Of a DNA stretch of 64,000 nucleotides, positions 1 through 11,600 are shown one piece after another. Position 1 is the stretch's first letter. Each line of letters begins with the position of its first letter. Source of the stretch: Micropterus salmoides (taxonomy: Eukaryota; Chordata; Actinopteri; Centrarchiformes; Centrarchidae); contig NW_024040041.1 of NCBI RefSeq assembly GCF_014851395.1, positions 9,478,041 through 9,542,040 on the forward strand, in the 5' to 3' direction. Below the pieces are notes generated by a model. The model was not told where the DNA came from and ran no database searches. It saw nothing but the letters and a program-made list of their open reading frames with translations. The translations under genes were made by a program, and so were the position numbers.

Positions 1-106
1 AGTATCACATGGGCAGCCCACTCCGCCCCATGAAAGGACTGCAGCGTCACCCCGAGGCGGTGTCTCGTCTGATCAACAGACCCGCAGATGAAAGCAGTTT
101 TTGAGA
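1..106 (+). CDS. Partial terminal coding exon, unidentified gene
   Basis: One forward frame is open from the left edge to a TGA at 104-106. It encodes about 34 residues of ordinary coding composition, ending in RPADESSF. The gene would be tail-to-tail with polr2f, the place SOX10 holds in human. The C-terminus does not look like the SOX10 ending, and I do not recognise the protein. It could be the end of a real + strand gene cut by the window or a chance open frame. No splice site is visible inside the window to decide. Confidence 0.35.
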
Positions 107-820
107 AATTAACAACATGACTGTGGCTACACACAATTATAGAGACCAGCAAAAACTGGCTTCTCCCTGATGACATTTAAATGTTTGAGAGATAAATGAA
201 ATTACAAAACACACGTACACACGCTTGGCTTTACTTTCACTACGAGAAAACGTATTTGTGTCTTGGCTGTTTTGTTCCTCAGTTGCATTTTTATCATCAG
301 GTGGAATGTCTTTCCGTACATGTACACCCGTTGAACATATAAGCCACCTGTCTATCTACCAGAGGGTAGAGTATCATCACACATCTTCATCTACAGCAAA
401 GCCATTTATCCTCTCATTCTCATTAACTTTCAGCCCCTTCCATCTTCCAGTATGCACTGGGCCTCTTTCTGCCCAGCCAACAACCCACTTTTGTTAACAA
501 TACAGTGACTGTTTGGCTGCTTTGTGCGTGTGCATATGTGTTTGTTTGTAGGGAAAAGGGGGAGATGCGGAGAGGATCATGACAGTTACAACACTTTTCC
601 ATCAATTGCAGGAGAAACCTGCATCATCTCTTTAAGCTCCTGAACATTAAGCCAGATGAGAATCTGTCAGGCTTCCACACTAGTTATCAACGACAGGGTG
701 GAAATGACACAATTCTAAACACAGCTTATAAAGTTCAGCTTTTGTTCAAACTGTCAGAAATCAGTATTCACTGTTATTATAAGTGTTGTATGAATGAGAC
801 ATGGTAATTTCTACAAAAGA
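107..820. other. Gene-free stretch beyond the polr2f 3' end
   Basis: I see no convincing coding exon, RNA gene or repeat here. It may hold the 3'UTR of the partial gene at the left edge, but no clear AATAAA was seen on the + strand. On the minus strand it lies downstream of the polr2f poly(A) signal. Confidence 0.4.
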
Positions 821-821
821 G

Positions 822-827
822 TTTATT
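822..827 (-). terminator. polr2f poly(A) signal
   Basis: The + strand reads TTTATT, which is AATAAA on the minus strand, about 510 bp after the polr2f stop codon. This predicts a 3'UTR from 1336 down to about 800. Confidence 0.55.
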
Positions 828-1336
828 CATAACAATAAAACAGTTCTTTTACACTAATCACCTCCCTCTTTCAAAACAACAAATAGAATAATTACAACAC
901 AGGATTGTTTTGTAAAAAGTGAATGTTTGACTGAAGTTATATTTCCCCCTTGTGGCTCCAAGTTATAATGCAGCTGTTAAAACAAAAAAAACATTCTAAT
1001 TTTGAATTTAACTGCAGGGCACGCAACCACACAGCAAGACTGATCGCGTAACAAGTCAGATCACAAGATTTTAAACCTGCAAGCAACACACCGTCTTCAT
1101 TTGAATGAGTCCTCTAGTGTCTGTTCAGTACATTTCATGTATCCATTTTTCATCTACTCACAAAGTCACCTGATGTGATGGATATATGTGGAACAAATTG
1201 TTGTATGAACAGGTGGGTGATAGTTGGATCCGTCTTAGGAATCTTCTGGGTTTATGTAGCTGAGTGACCTCATACGATGTGGGGGGGGGGGTGAAACAGT
1301 ACATATTGTTTTGTCAGTGCGGACTGGATACACTGA

Positions 1337-3924
1337 TTAATCAGTAATGATGAGCTCATCGCAGCCCCAGTCCTCATAACTCCCGTCAGGAAGGTATCTG
1401 CGGATGATGATGGGGATCTTTCTGCTCCTGTTGGTGGGCACAAACAAAATACACGGTAAGACACTGGGAAGTACGGACAAACTCTACATAACAGAATTTT
1501 GACCTACTCAGAAAACAAAGTAAAGACGCGGACATGATATAATTTTATAAAGCATTACTGATTATTCAGTCTATACACTTATTACTTACTTAAGCTCTTT
1601 CATAGCTATTTGCAAGGGGTCTGTTTCTCCCTCCAGCTCCACCATGACTGGAGCGCACATCCTGTTGGAAACAAGTCAGCAGACAGACAGGTACAGTGAA
1701 TGCTGTATTACAGTAAATATGTAAGTGGCAGAGTCGAACTAATAATGCTGCCTTCAAACCATCCTACAATATATTTAGGGCTGGGTAAGGCCCCAATAAG
1801 ACAGAATGCAGTTTTTGCAGTGAGAGGAGCCTTTTTTAAATTGTTTTCTATTGGCAACGAGCGTTCTGTGGGCTGTTTATGCACCCTGGGCACCTCAGGT
1901 TTTGGGCGCCTGCTGCGCATTGCGTTTTCAAAGGAGCGCTCTGAGTGCACAAATGAAGAAAAATTCAACTCTGAGGTGCCCGACATATTTCGCATTTTTT
2001 TCCATTGTCCAATCAAATGAATGGAGAGACGGGCCCTCAGTTGTGGTGACGGAAGTTTACAGCTGCTTGGATTGTCCAGAGACTGCAACAAACTGTCCCT
2101 GAGTCATCCTAAAATAAGCCTTGAACCAACCATCATTATGACGAAGCTCCTGGACCAGCTGGTAGTACTACCAGCAATGTCTCCTCTTTCTGAGGGTCTC
2201 ATGTACCCACATGGATCTGTTTCCCTGTCTCCTGCGTGTGATCTGTGACCTGTGAGTTGTGATCAAGTTTCTGCTGTTATTACTTAGCAGCAAACCGAAG
2301 ATTACAGTTAACTGGTGCTATAATCTTTGAATAGACTGACATGACAGCTGATTTGTTAGTTGCCTAGCAACATAAGAAAAACACAACAGACTGCTCTTTT
2401 CTAAATTCAACCCAAAAAAGGCAGCGCTCTGCGCCTCGCAGTTTCAGACCTGCAAAGCACTTTCTATTGACTAGTACTACTTAAGACAAATCATGTGCTC
2501 GATCCTGACATGCCCCTACAACAGACAAAAGTTGTTGTCAAGGTGCTGCTTTACAAACAAAGTCTGACTGATTCATGTTGTATTTGTGTGGTGCTTCTGC
2601 TCATACTAGTCATCTGACAGAGGGGAACCTCATTGCTCAGATTCTTTCCTTCCAATTTAATCTGGATTTAAATATCTCAATATTAATATTCATCTATATA
2701 ACATGGCAACACTTTAGAGGTAATTATCAGTCTCTGTCCTTGCAAAGAAATTAACACAGAAGACATTTTTAAGAAGTAGTAATTGAATATGGTGAACAGG
2801 AGGGCGGGCGGTTCTCTCCGGGTGCTCCGGCTTCCTCCCACTGTCCAAAGACATGCGGACTAGGTAAATTGGTGACCCTAAATTGCCCTTAGGTGTGAGC
2901 GTGAGTGGCTGTTTGTCTATGTGTGGCCCTACGATGGACTGGCGACCTGTCCAGGGTGTACCCCGCCTTTCACCCGATGTCAGCTCCAGCCCCACGTGAC
3001 CCTGTATCCAGGATAAGCGGTTGACGATGGATGAAAAGGAGGGCACATCAATAACTCACTTCACTCAGGTGTATTTAAACTGGTATTTACAATTTCCAAA
3101 CATTAGTTGATTCAAAATAGAAGCAAATAAATTACAGACACATATACAGCCTTTTACAAAACACAAACACTTTTAAACACAAATTAACTTTTAAACTATC
3201 AGCGTTGTGGTTCCTAGGTTTCTGTCCTCACACAGCATTTCCACCTCCATGACACACTGAATACAGTGAAAGAGTGTGTTGTCAAAAGGTCAGAGGTCAG
3301 ATCTGAAACCAGGACACTGTGGTCACACATATGACAACACTCACGCTATCTGGAGAGCTCGGGTCCCAAGCACTCTGGCTCTCTCGTATTTGGTCATATA
3401 CGGTGTTGTGATCCTCTTCTGGTTGGCCTGCTGCCCCTCTCCTGCAGGCAGGATCTGCACGTTCTCCTGGTCCTCCTGCGCAAGAGAGCAACACCAACAG
3501 GTTTGGACTCATTGAGACAAACTTACATTAACACAGAGCAGCAGTGGAGCCGGCTAGTAAATGGTTTTAATAATTATACACAGTCTGAATGCCTGTTCTG
3601 TCCAGTTAGAAAAGCCAATTATATAACAATTAAACGGCGAACTTACATCTTCCGCGTTTTCCAGGTCATCTAATCCCTCATCCTCCTCGGCATCATCAAA
3701 GTCTCCGTCGTCGAAGCTACAAATTTTAAAAATATAGTTATGGTAAAGACTACAGACCCAGAATATTTGGATAATGGCCAGTCCTGATAGCTAACAAGCT
3801 AAACGTTAGTAGCTGTAAGGTTAACTGTAGCCCACGTTGTGTTGTTATAGTAACGTCAATACGCAGCTTAACGCAGCGTGTTAAAGCTGTGTGTCGTTAC
3901 TTACTTGTCTTCGTTGTCGGACAT
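1337..3924 (-). CDS. polr2f: RNA polymerases I, II and III subunit RPABC2 (RPB6)
   Basis: Five coding exons on the minus strand: 3905-3924, 3647-3716, 3345-3475, 1590-1661 and 1337-1427. All have GT-AG introns and keep frame (20+70+131+72+91 nt), giving 127 aa, the length of human POLR2F. The start [15 protein letters not shown] and acidic N-terminal tail (residues 1-45) match RPB6. The conserved core follows ([19 protein letters not shown], then [15 protein letters not shown]), and the end is [11 protein letters not shown]. The family protein is a small nuclear subunit shared by all three RNA polymerases that helps assemble the clamp region. Intron 3 (1662-3344) is the longest and holds a LINE tail. 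The nearest gene downstream on the same strand is the partial, unidentified one at the left edge; micall1 lies upstream. No sign of damage. Confidence 0.97.
2808..3040 (+). mobile_element. L2/CR1-clade LINE 3' end or related SINE
   Basis: The stretch contains phrases typical of a very common fish retroposon: GGGTGCTCCGGCTTCCTCCC, then GATGGACTGGCGACCTGTCC and a tail GGATAAGCGGTTGACGATGG. It is 5'-truncated and sits in polr2f intron 3. Family assignment is from memory of the consensus, not a search. Confidence 0.75.
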
Positions 3925-6296
3925 GTTTTATTGCGAAGCGCGTCTATGTGAATAGTGGATATTAAAAATGCTCAGAGACTCTATTTGTTGTCAACATGAA
4001 CATGTACCCACATGAATGTTCACAACGTTCAACTTCCGGTTACTTGGTGCGTTGGTAAATATTCCGGGTGCTCAAGAGGAACCTTTGTCGTTTGTTCCGG
4101 CTGTCTTACGTGTTTACAAAAGTTAAACCCAGTATGCTTTGATCTAATGTAATGAAATAAAGCCATTTTGGTACGGGTCAAATTGTGTGTATCTGTTTAA
4201 TTTGGGGTAACGTTAGTTATTAGCTCTTGGCTCACCTTTACCTTCGTAGTGCCTCTATACAAATTTGTTAAAAATATTTAACACACTTCAGGCATTTGAT
4301 TGGCAAAGGGCAAAAAAGCAGGAAACTATACTGAGACCAACCGACACCCCGATTAAACTGGCGGCGGCTCTAACATGGAAGGTAAAGCAGGACCCATGAC
4401 AATAAGTTATTTAATGGATGTGTTGCAGTGGGAAAGACAAGGGTCTAATCCACTGCTCCATCGCAACCTCTCTATAATAATTATTATTTTGTATTAATTT
4501 TTTCCAAACTTCAACAGCTAAATGTGCAACATGAAACATGAAATAATTGAGTCTATAACTAAATAATGTAACTACTAACTTTCAAATTAGTTAATAGATG
4601 ATTTTTAATGAACAAGAGACAGCAGCAAAGGTTGTTGCCTGTTTAAGACCTGGTGGCCTGACTGTTAAAGAAACACTCATATTCTTCAGGAAACTCAAAC
4701 AGCTGATCAGTCTCTATCTGTTGATAAACTGTAGGAAAAAGTTTGACATGTCAGCTCTGGCAGCGGGCGGGCGTGTGCGTGAGACGAGAACGACCACAGA
4801 GCGCTTGTTTGCCTGTCTGTTGATGAGGAGCGCGGAGCGACCTGTGTGAAAAGGCCTTATATAGCCTAAACCTTGTCACAACCATTCACAAGAACTTAAT
4901 AACGTACCAAAACCTTTAACATAAGGACGACTTAAAAAGCAACCATTCACACAGCAAAGTGTATATTTAGGCTACATGAGTGATCAATAGACAAGTCAAA
5001 GTAAAGATTAGACATAGCCTCTAACAAGCAATAATCAAACATTCCCAATTAATCTGATCCTTATTGTCAACTCAGTGTTGGGCAAGTTCCTCAGAAATAA
5101 TATTACCTATTAGTTACTTAGCATAGGCTATAGACCTACTCCTTAAAAAAGTAATATTAGCTACTCCACTTAGGCCCACTGCTGGGTGATAGACTATTAT
5201 AACGCCACTCTCTCCCGATGAGTCCAAGCATCACTGGCAGCAGCGGCAGGAGTTTCTCTCTGAGTTTCACGTTGCTGTGTTGCTTTAGCTGATGCTTCAA
5301 TTAGCCTAAGTATAAATGTAAAACTGTTGGCGGTTGAAAACTTTTTGCTGGTCACACAAAGTTTACAACAGACGACAATGTTCTTTGCATCTTAGACTGT
5401 GACACAGTAATGGCAATAACTGCCAACAGCTATCGAAAATACCTCTCTCCCTGTTCTCCAGCTGTCCTTTAGCTTCTTGGCTGTTTAACAGCTGACTTCA
5501 ACAACATAAAGTCCGGTGCCGCTGAGCTGCTGCGCGGTCACGCATTCACGTCAGGGATGGTGCGTTCAGTAGCGCACCGTTACTTGGATTAGTAACTGTA
5601 ATAATACAACTATTTTCGAAATAGTAATCCGTTACATTACTCTTTACTGGGAAAAGTAATTTTGCAGTAGGCCTATTACTGCCCAACACGTTACGTACCA
5701 CTGATGCGCGAGCACGCCTGTGGTATACACTGCACAGGTGTGGAATTGGCAGCTGAGCGTAAACGAACATCCTTGATCCTTTCCATTTCACTAGGCCAGG
5801 TCCTCTAGCCCCCCCCCCCTTCTTTTTTAATTTTTTATTTTTTTATTTCTTTATTACAGATCTGCATGATTCACCTGCATCACATTTTCAGGTCGGAAAA
5901 TCCGAAAAATAATTCGGAAAAATCACATCCCTGACACTTGCACTGTTGTAAAATGTGCTGAGATTTAAACTATCAGGAATGTGTCATTTCTCCACAACTT
6001 GAAAATGTTCGTGTCTGGATCGATTCCACATAAAGAGAGATTATACAGCCAGGATAAAGTTATTGCATCACAAATCTGAATCACCTTTTCAGCTCATGGA
6101 GAATTTCAAAGCCCTACTCTCCAGGTTTTTTTAAAAACTAATAATTAGAGAACCAATAAAACAGATCATGTAAATAACATCTCCTCTGGTAAAGCTTGTT
6201 TTTCCACCATAGAAGATAACTTCTCAAGAAACTAAAATGTATTAATAACATTTCAATTCTTCCCATAGACAAGACATAAACATTTCCAAATAAATA
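3925..6296. other. Intergenic gap between polr2f and micall1
   Basis: It holds the polr2f 5' flank (first few hundred bases above 3925) and, at its left-hand end for micall1, sequence beyond that gene's poly(A) signal. A hAT-type MITE occupies 5073-5690. A C-run at 5810-5819 and T-rich sequence follow. In human C22orf23 lies between these two genes; no exon of it was recognised here. Short open frames lack coding character. Confidence 0.6.
5073..5690. mobile_element. hAT-type non-autonomous DNA transposon (MITE)
   Basis: The left end reads CAGTGTTGGGCAAGTT and the right end, read inverted, CGTGTTGGGCAGTAA. They share the core GTGTTGGGCA of abundant teleost hAT MITEs. Subterminal sequence near both ends is rich in GTAAT/ATTAC repeats, also typical. 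No transposase frame is present. I could not find a convincing 8-bp target duplication. Confidence 0.7.
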
Positions 6297-6302
6297 TTTA
6301 TT
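6297..6302 (-). terminator. micall1 poly(A) signal
   Basis: TTTATT on the + strand (AATAAA on minus) lies about 180 bp after the micall1 stop codon, giving a short 3'UTR of roughly 6280-6479. Confidence 0.5.
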
Positions 6303-6479
6303 GCATACTTCAATGAATACAAGTATGTAATAAAATAAAAAGAAACATAAATATAACAATAAAATGAACAAATTGTTTCATATTATGATCCTCTTCCACT
6401 TTTCCACAACGGTTTCATTATCTTTATCATGTCAAAGTATACATGAATTTGTTGTCAGAGTTTCTGCAGTTATGATACT

Positions 6480-8630
6480 TCAGCACTTTTTGTCCTTGGA
6501 GTCTTTGGTGCCCTCTGCTTTATGGTTCAGCATCTTAAATACCTTTGTGGGATTGAACTTTCCTTTTGACTTCTTTAGCTCTTTTAGTCCCTCTTTCTGG
6601 AACTCTGAGGAGATATATGTAGATATACACATTTTTGTAAGCAAGCATTAGTGTTTTTTAGAGCATTAATGTGTTTCAGAGAATCCAAGGCTAATATTGC
6701 TCTGCTTTCTTCATAACCACAGAAAAGAACAAGATGTGCACAGCAGATGGCACACAACAGTATGTAAAAGGTTATTTTAAGTGGGGCATTTTGAAATTTT
6801 CTCACCTTTGTTCTTCATCATGGATTCCAAAAGTATATCTTCTTCTCTTTCCCTAATCAGAGAAACACAGTTGCACTTGTAATTTTCAACATGAAATCTA
6901 TGGATGTGAAAGCCACGTGTTTTTATTTTTTGTGCACCTCTGCCTGTCCTGGTCCAAGCTGCTGATGATCTGGTTCCTTTGTTCGATGATGGTGACCAGC
7001 TCTTTCATCAGCTGCTGCTCTCGACCTCGATCCTCTGAACTCCAGTCACTCTCTGAATGTGAAGACGACAGTGTGTGTAACGTTAAACAAAGCAGAGCAC
7101 TGCAAATCACTCCTTTGTACTGCATCACCTTCACCACATTCAGGAAACTGTGTCTGTGAGGTTTCTGATTTATTTGTTGCTCCCTTTTATACACAAAGGC
7201 AGTTTCTGGTCAGAAGACAAAACTTCACAGAACAATTTAAAACCCAGGAACAATTTGCTTTTAGAAGAATCCTTATTCGTGTCTGTGTCTTATGTTAAGA
7301 ACCAACTTGTATCTTTCCACAAGAATATCATATATAGTGTGTTTGTGATTTTAAACGATAAGCTCTTCATACCCAGATCAGAAAAGTGGTATGTTTAGGA
7401 CTGATTGTAAAAATGTTGCGCATATTGATTATATAATTATATAGGCCTCTGGTTTAAGGATTGATTGCTGAATCATTCCAGAGTTTCCCCCCAGTGATGC
7501 CCCTGGTATTTGAGATAAATAATTGTTATTATTGTTACATATGCAAGCTACAAAAAGGGACAAAGTGATGCACACAGTACCACACTGACCGGGTTTAATA
7601 AGGAGACATCTGAGCTCGTACTCCACATCTGCCTGTCTTTCCTCTAATCTCTGCTGCTTTGTCCTGGGGCAAAGGCACAACACAAAATGCGTGTAAAATT
7701 CAAAAAACCACCCATCGCAACGCTCACATAACCTTTTTGCTGTAGCGTAAACTGCAATCTGAAATGAAAAATGAACGGCACATATAAGCAAACATCTTCT
7801 CACTTATCTACTTACAGATAAACCAGCTCTGTATCTCTGCACACCAGAACGTGTCTCTCATGGATAAGAGAGAACCACTCCATAAGCATTTTTTCCTCCT
7901 CTTTATCTGAAATAAAAAGGAGCGGCCAGAGATATAAACACTATTACCCGGTTAGTATTTACACACACTGAATTGTGCAACAGTGATTTGGTCTAGAACC
8001 AGTAGAAACTATTTGGGGAACCATTCTTGCAGTCTCTCAGATTCTTCTCCAACTCGACTCCTCTTTGTTCCAGTGCCTCCAAATGTCTATCCAGTTCTCC
8101 CATCTCCGCCTGCAGGTCTTCTGTAGAAACATTCTGGTCCGCCTGCACCTGTCAAGCAACATAGAAGTCATAAAACTCAGTAATATCTCACTCACAAAGA
8201 TGCTATGCATGATTTCTGCAAAACTAAGGATGAATCTACACCTGAACAATTTACATGTACTCCCTGATGACTGAACCTTGTAATGAGGGCTAAAAGAATC
8301 ACTGCATTTCAAACGTATCAAGTTAATAATGCATCAAATCCTTCTATTAAGGATAAAGATGATAACGGCAAATATAAAAGTCCAGTTTTTTTGGGCCAGC
8401 AATGTGTCAATATGCCATTAGTATAAACATTTATTGACTTATTTTATTGCTAGTTTCCTTTTGAGTCATTACCTTCCTCTTGATGAGTGGGAAGCCATGT
8501 CCAGGAGCAGGTGCCCGTCTAGATGGGAGGGACTGGAAAGTTTTTGATTTGGGCATTGCAGGGTTTCTATCAAAAGGATTTTCTTTGCAGGTTATCTAAA
8601 AAATAAAAAGAACATTTAAAATTGTAGGAT

Positions 8631-8672
<42 letters not shown>

Positions 8673-11600
8673 AATAAACTGTAATATAACTTCAGTTAAC
8701 CTGATGCGATGTGTTCACATAGCATTAGCATTCCATAAAATAAAAATAAAAACACACTTTTTGGACAAGAACATATTGTGACTACGTTACGAGTCTGTGA
8801 CTGCAGAAGAAAATATTCATATTAGATATAATCATTATTAGTTAGTCATTATCTTTATTCATACCTTACTTTGACATGGCGTGACCTGATCACATTTATT
8901 TGCCTCTGTCAAGTCACATTTGGCAAATGTGGCACAGAAAGCTGGCACAGAAAGACTCCTAGGTAAAGTGTGACTCTGTGCTTCATCTGAAGTGGCATGC
9001 GGCCCTGCTGCTGCTTTAGTCACATCCAGTACTGAATTTCCCGTTTCATCCACATCTGAGATACCAGTAGCTGCGTCCCTTGATTTATCTGTCAGACTGC
9101 CACCATTCCCTGAACGAACAGCTGCCACTGAGGCTTTGATTTGGTCTGCAGGCTCAGGTTTAGTGCTCTCTTCTTGAGTGTCCTCATCCACATCCTCTCC
9201 GAATGGATTGGGAGGAGGAACTCTGGGTGCGTTCCATGACATCCGCAGGTTAGAGACAGATTTGGATCGAGGAGTGGGTACTGGAGCTGGAGCTGGAGGC
9301 AGCTGTGTCCAGGGTCCGGGATGAATGATGGCCAGCCATGGATGGTTGGTTTTCACTTTAGGGCTACCACTGGTTGGGCTGGTGCTACAAGGGGGAAAAT
9401 AAGAGATGACACCACAAGTGAAGAAGAACTTAAGAGGAAAATGGTCATTATTTCCTATTATTATCATTGTATTTTATAATGCTACTTTTATATGATGTTT
9501 AGGATTTAGCCAACATTTAGACTTGGTTTTGGTTGGAAAATATGAAAACGATGTATTCAAATGTTATATAATTGTTCTGATTATTCTCAATATTTAATAA
9601 AGTTGTAGTAAAAAGGTAAGAGCGGTAAAATGAGAAAAAAGAAAATTTTGAAAATATAACATATTTAAGAGAAATACAGGAGCGAGCTTGAGGTTTCTGG
9701 CTAAGGAAGCAGAGAACAGACTCTTTCTGTACACTTACATGTGAGAGGAATTGACTACACATTTATTTTGGTAGGATGAACTGTCTGCAGAGAGAAAAAC
9801 AAAAATTAATTTGCTAACTTTTTTCACTCGGTCATAAACGAGAAGAGATGGCCACGGACTTAGCATCAACATACACTCACCTAAAGGATTATTAGGAACA
9901 CCTGTTCAATTTCTCATTAATGCAATTATCTAATCAACCAATCACATGGCAGTTGCTTCAATGCATTTAGGGGTGTGGTCCTGGTCAAGACAATCTCCTG
10001 AACTCCAAACTGAAGGTCAGAATGGGAAAGAAAGGTGATTTAAGCAATTTTGAGCGTGGCATGGTTGTTGGTGCCAGACGGGCCGGTCTGAGTATTTCAC
10101 AATCTGCTCAGTTACTGGGATTTTCACGCACAACCATTTCTAGGGTTTACAAAGAATGGTGTGAAAAGGGAAAAACATCCAGTATGCGGCAGTCCTGTGG
10201 GCGAAAATGCCTTGTTGATGCTAGAGGTCAGAGGAGAATGGGCCGACTGATTCAAGCTGATAGAAGAGCAACTTTGACTGAAATAACCACTCGTTACAAC
10301 CGAGGTATGCAGCAAAGCATTTGTGAAGCCACAACATGCACAACCTTGAGGCGGGTGGGCTACAACAGCAGAAGACCCCACCGGGTACCACTCATCTCCA
10401 CTACAAATAGGAAAAGGTTTTTGCAAGAGCTCACCAAAATTGGACAGTTGAAGACTGGAAAAATGTTGCCTGGTCTGATGAGTCTCGATTTCTGTTGAGA
10501 CATTCAGATGGTAGAATCAGAATTTGGCGTAAACAGAATGAGAACATGGATCCATCATGCCTTGTTACCACTGTGCAGGCTGGTGGTGGTGGTGTAATGG
10601 TGTGGGGGATGTTTTCTTGGCACACTTCAGGCCCCTTAGTGCCAATTGGGCATGGTTTAAATGCCATGGCCTACCTGAGCATTGTTTCTGACCATGTCCA
10701 TCCCTTTATGGCCACCATGTACCCATCCTCTGATGGCTACTTCCAGCAGGATAATGCACCATGTCACAAAGCTCCAATCATTTCAAATTGGTTTCACTGT
10801 AGTTCACTGTACTAAAATGGCCCCCACAGTGACCAGATCTCAACCCAATAGAGCATCTTTGGGATGTGGTGGAACGGGAGCTTCGTGCCCTGGATGTGCA
10901 TCCCACAAATCTCCATCAACTGCAAGATGCTATCCTATCAATATGGGCTCTCAACATTTCTAAAGAATGCTTTCAGCACCTTGTTGAATCAATGCCACGT
11001 AGAATTAAGGCAGTTCTGAAGGCGAAAGGGGGTCAAACACAGTATTAGTATGGTGTTCCTAATAATCCTTTACGTGAGTGTACATACAGAGTAATTAAAA
11101 CACAAACTGAGCTGCTCCAGTAAAATAATACAGTGCCTATTTACCTGCAGTCTGGGAGGTTCTGGTCCTGGGTGCAGGAACAGGGACTATAGAAGAGTCC
11201 AACTTTCGCCTGGGTGCTGGAACTGGCCGACTACCTCCTTCTGTCATTTGCGCACACGGTGAGTGCTCAGACTGCTCTTGGGTCTTTGTCGCTTCCTGTT
11301 GTATCTTGCCGTCCGCCAGAATGGGTGCAGGTCCAGTTTTTCCGGCTCCTTTAACGGTCCTGTCTTTAACACTTGTGGGTGTGGGAAGATGAGGAGGTGC
11401 TGGCTTCTTTACCTCTCTGCTCCTCTCCTGCCTTTCTTTTCCCTCCGTCTCTGTTGTTTTACAAACCATTCTGTCCTGTGACTCTGTGTTCGTAGTGTAA
11501 TGAGGGACACTGGAGACAGCCAATCCACCAAGAGAAAAATAACCTGCCTGAAACTTACATCTGGGCTGATTCTGAGTCGATCCAATTTGCTGACTGAGGT

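Noticed and set aside
1785..2465. Possible DNA transposon in polr2f intron 3
   Set aside because: It contains repeated GCGCTCTG-type motifs (near 1935 and 2424) that recall teleost elements, but I could not define ends, inverted repeats or a target duplication.
4598..4849. 83-codon forward frame between polr2f and micall1
   Set aside because: No similarity to C22orf23 or another known protein and no splice partners.
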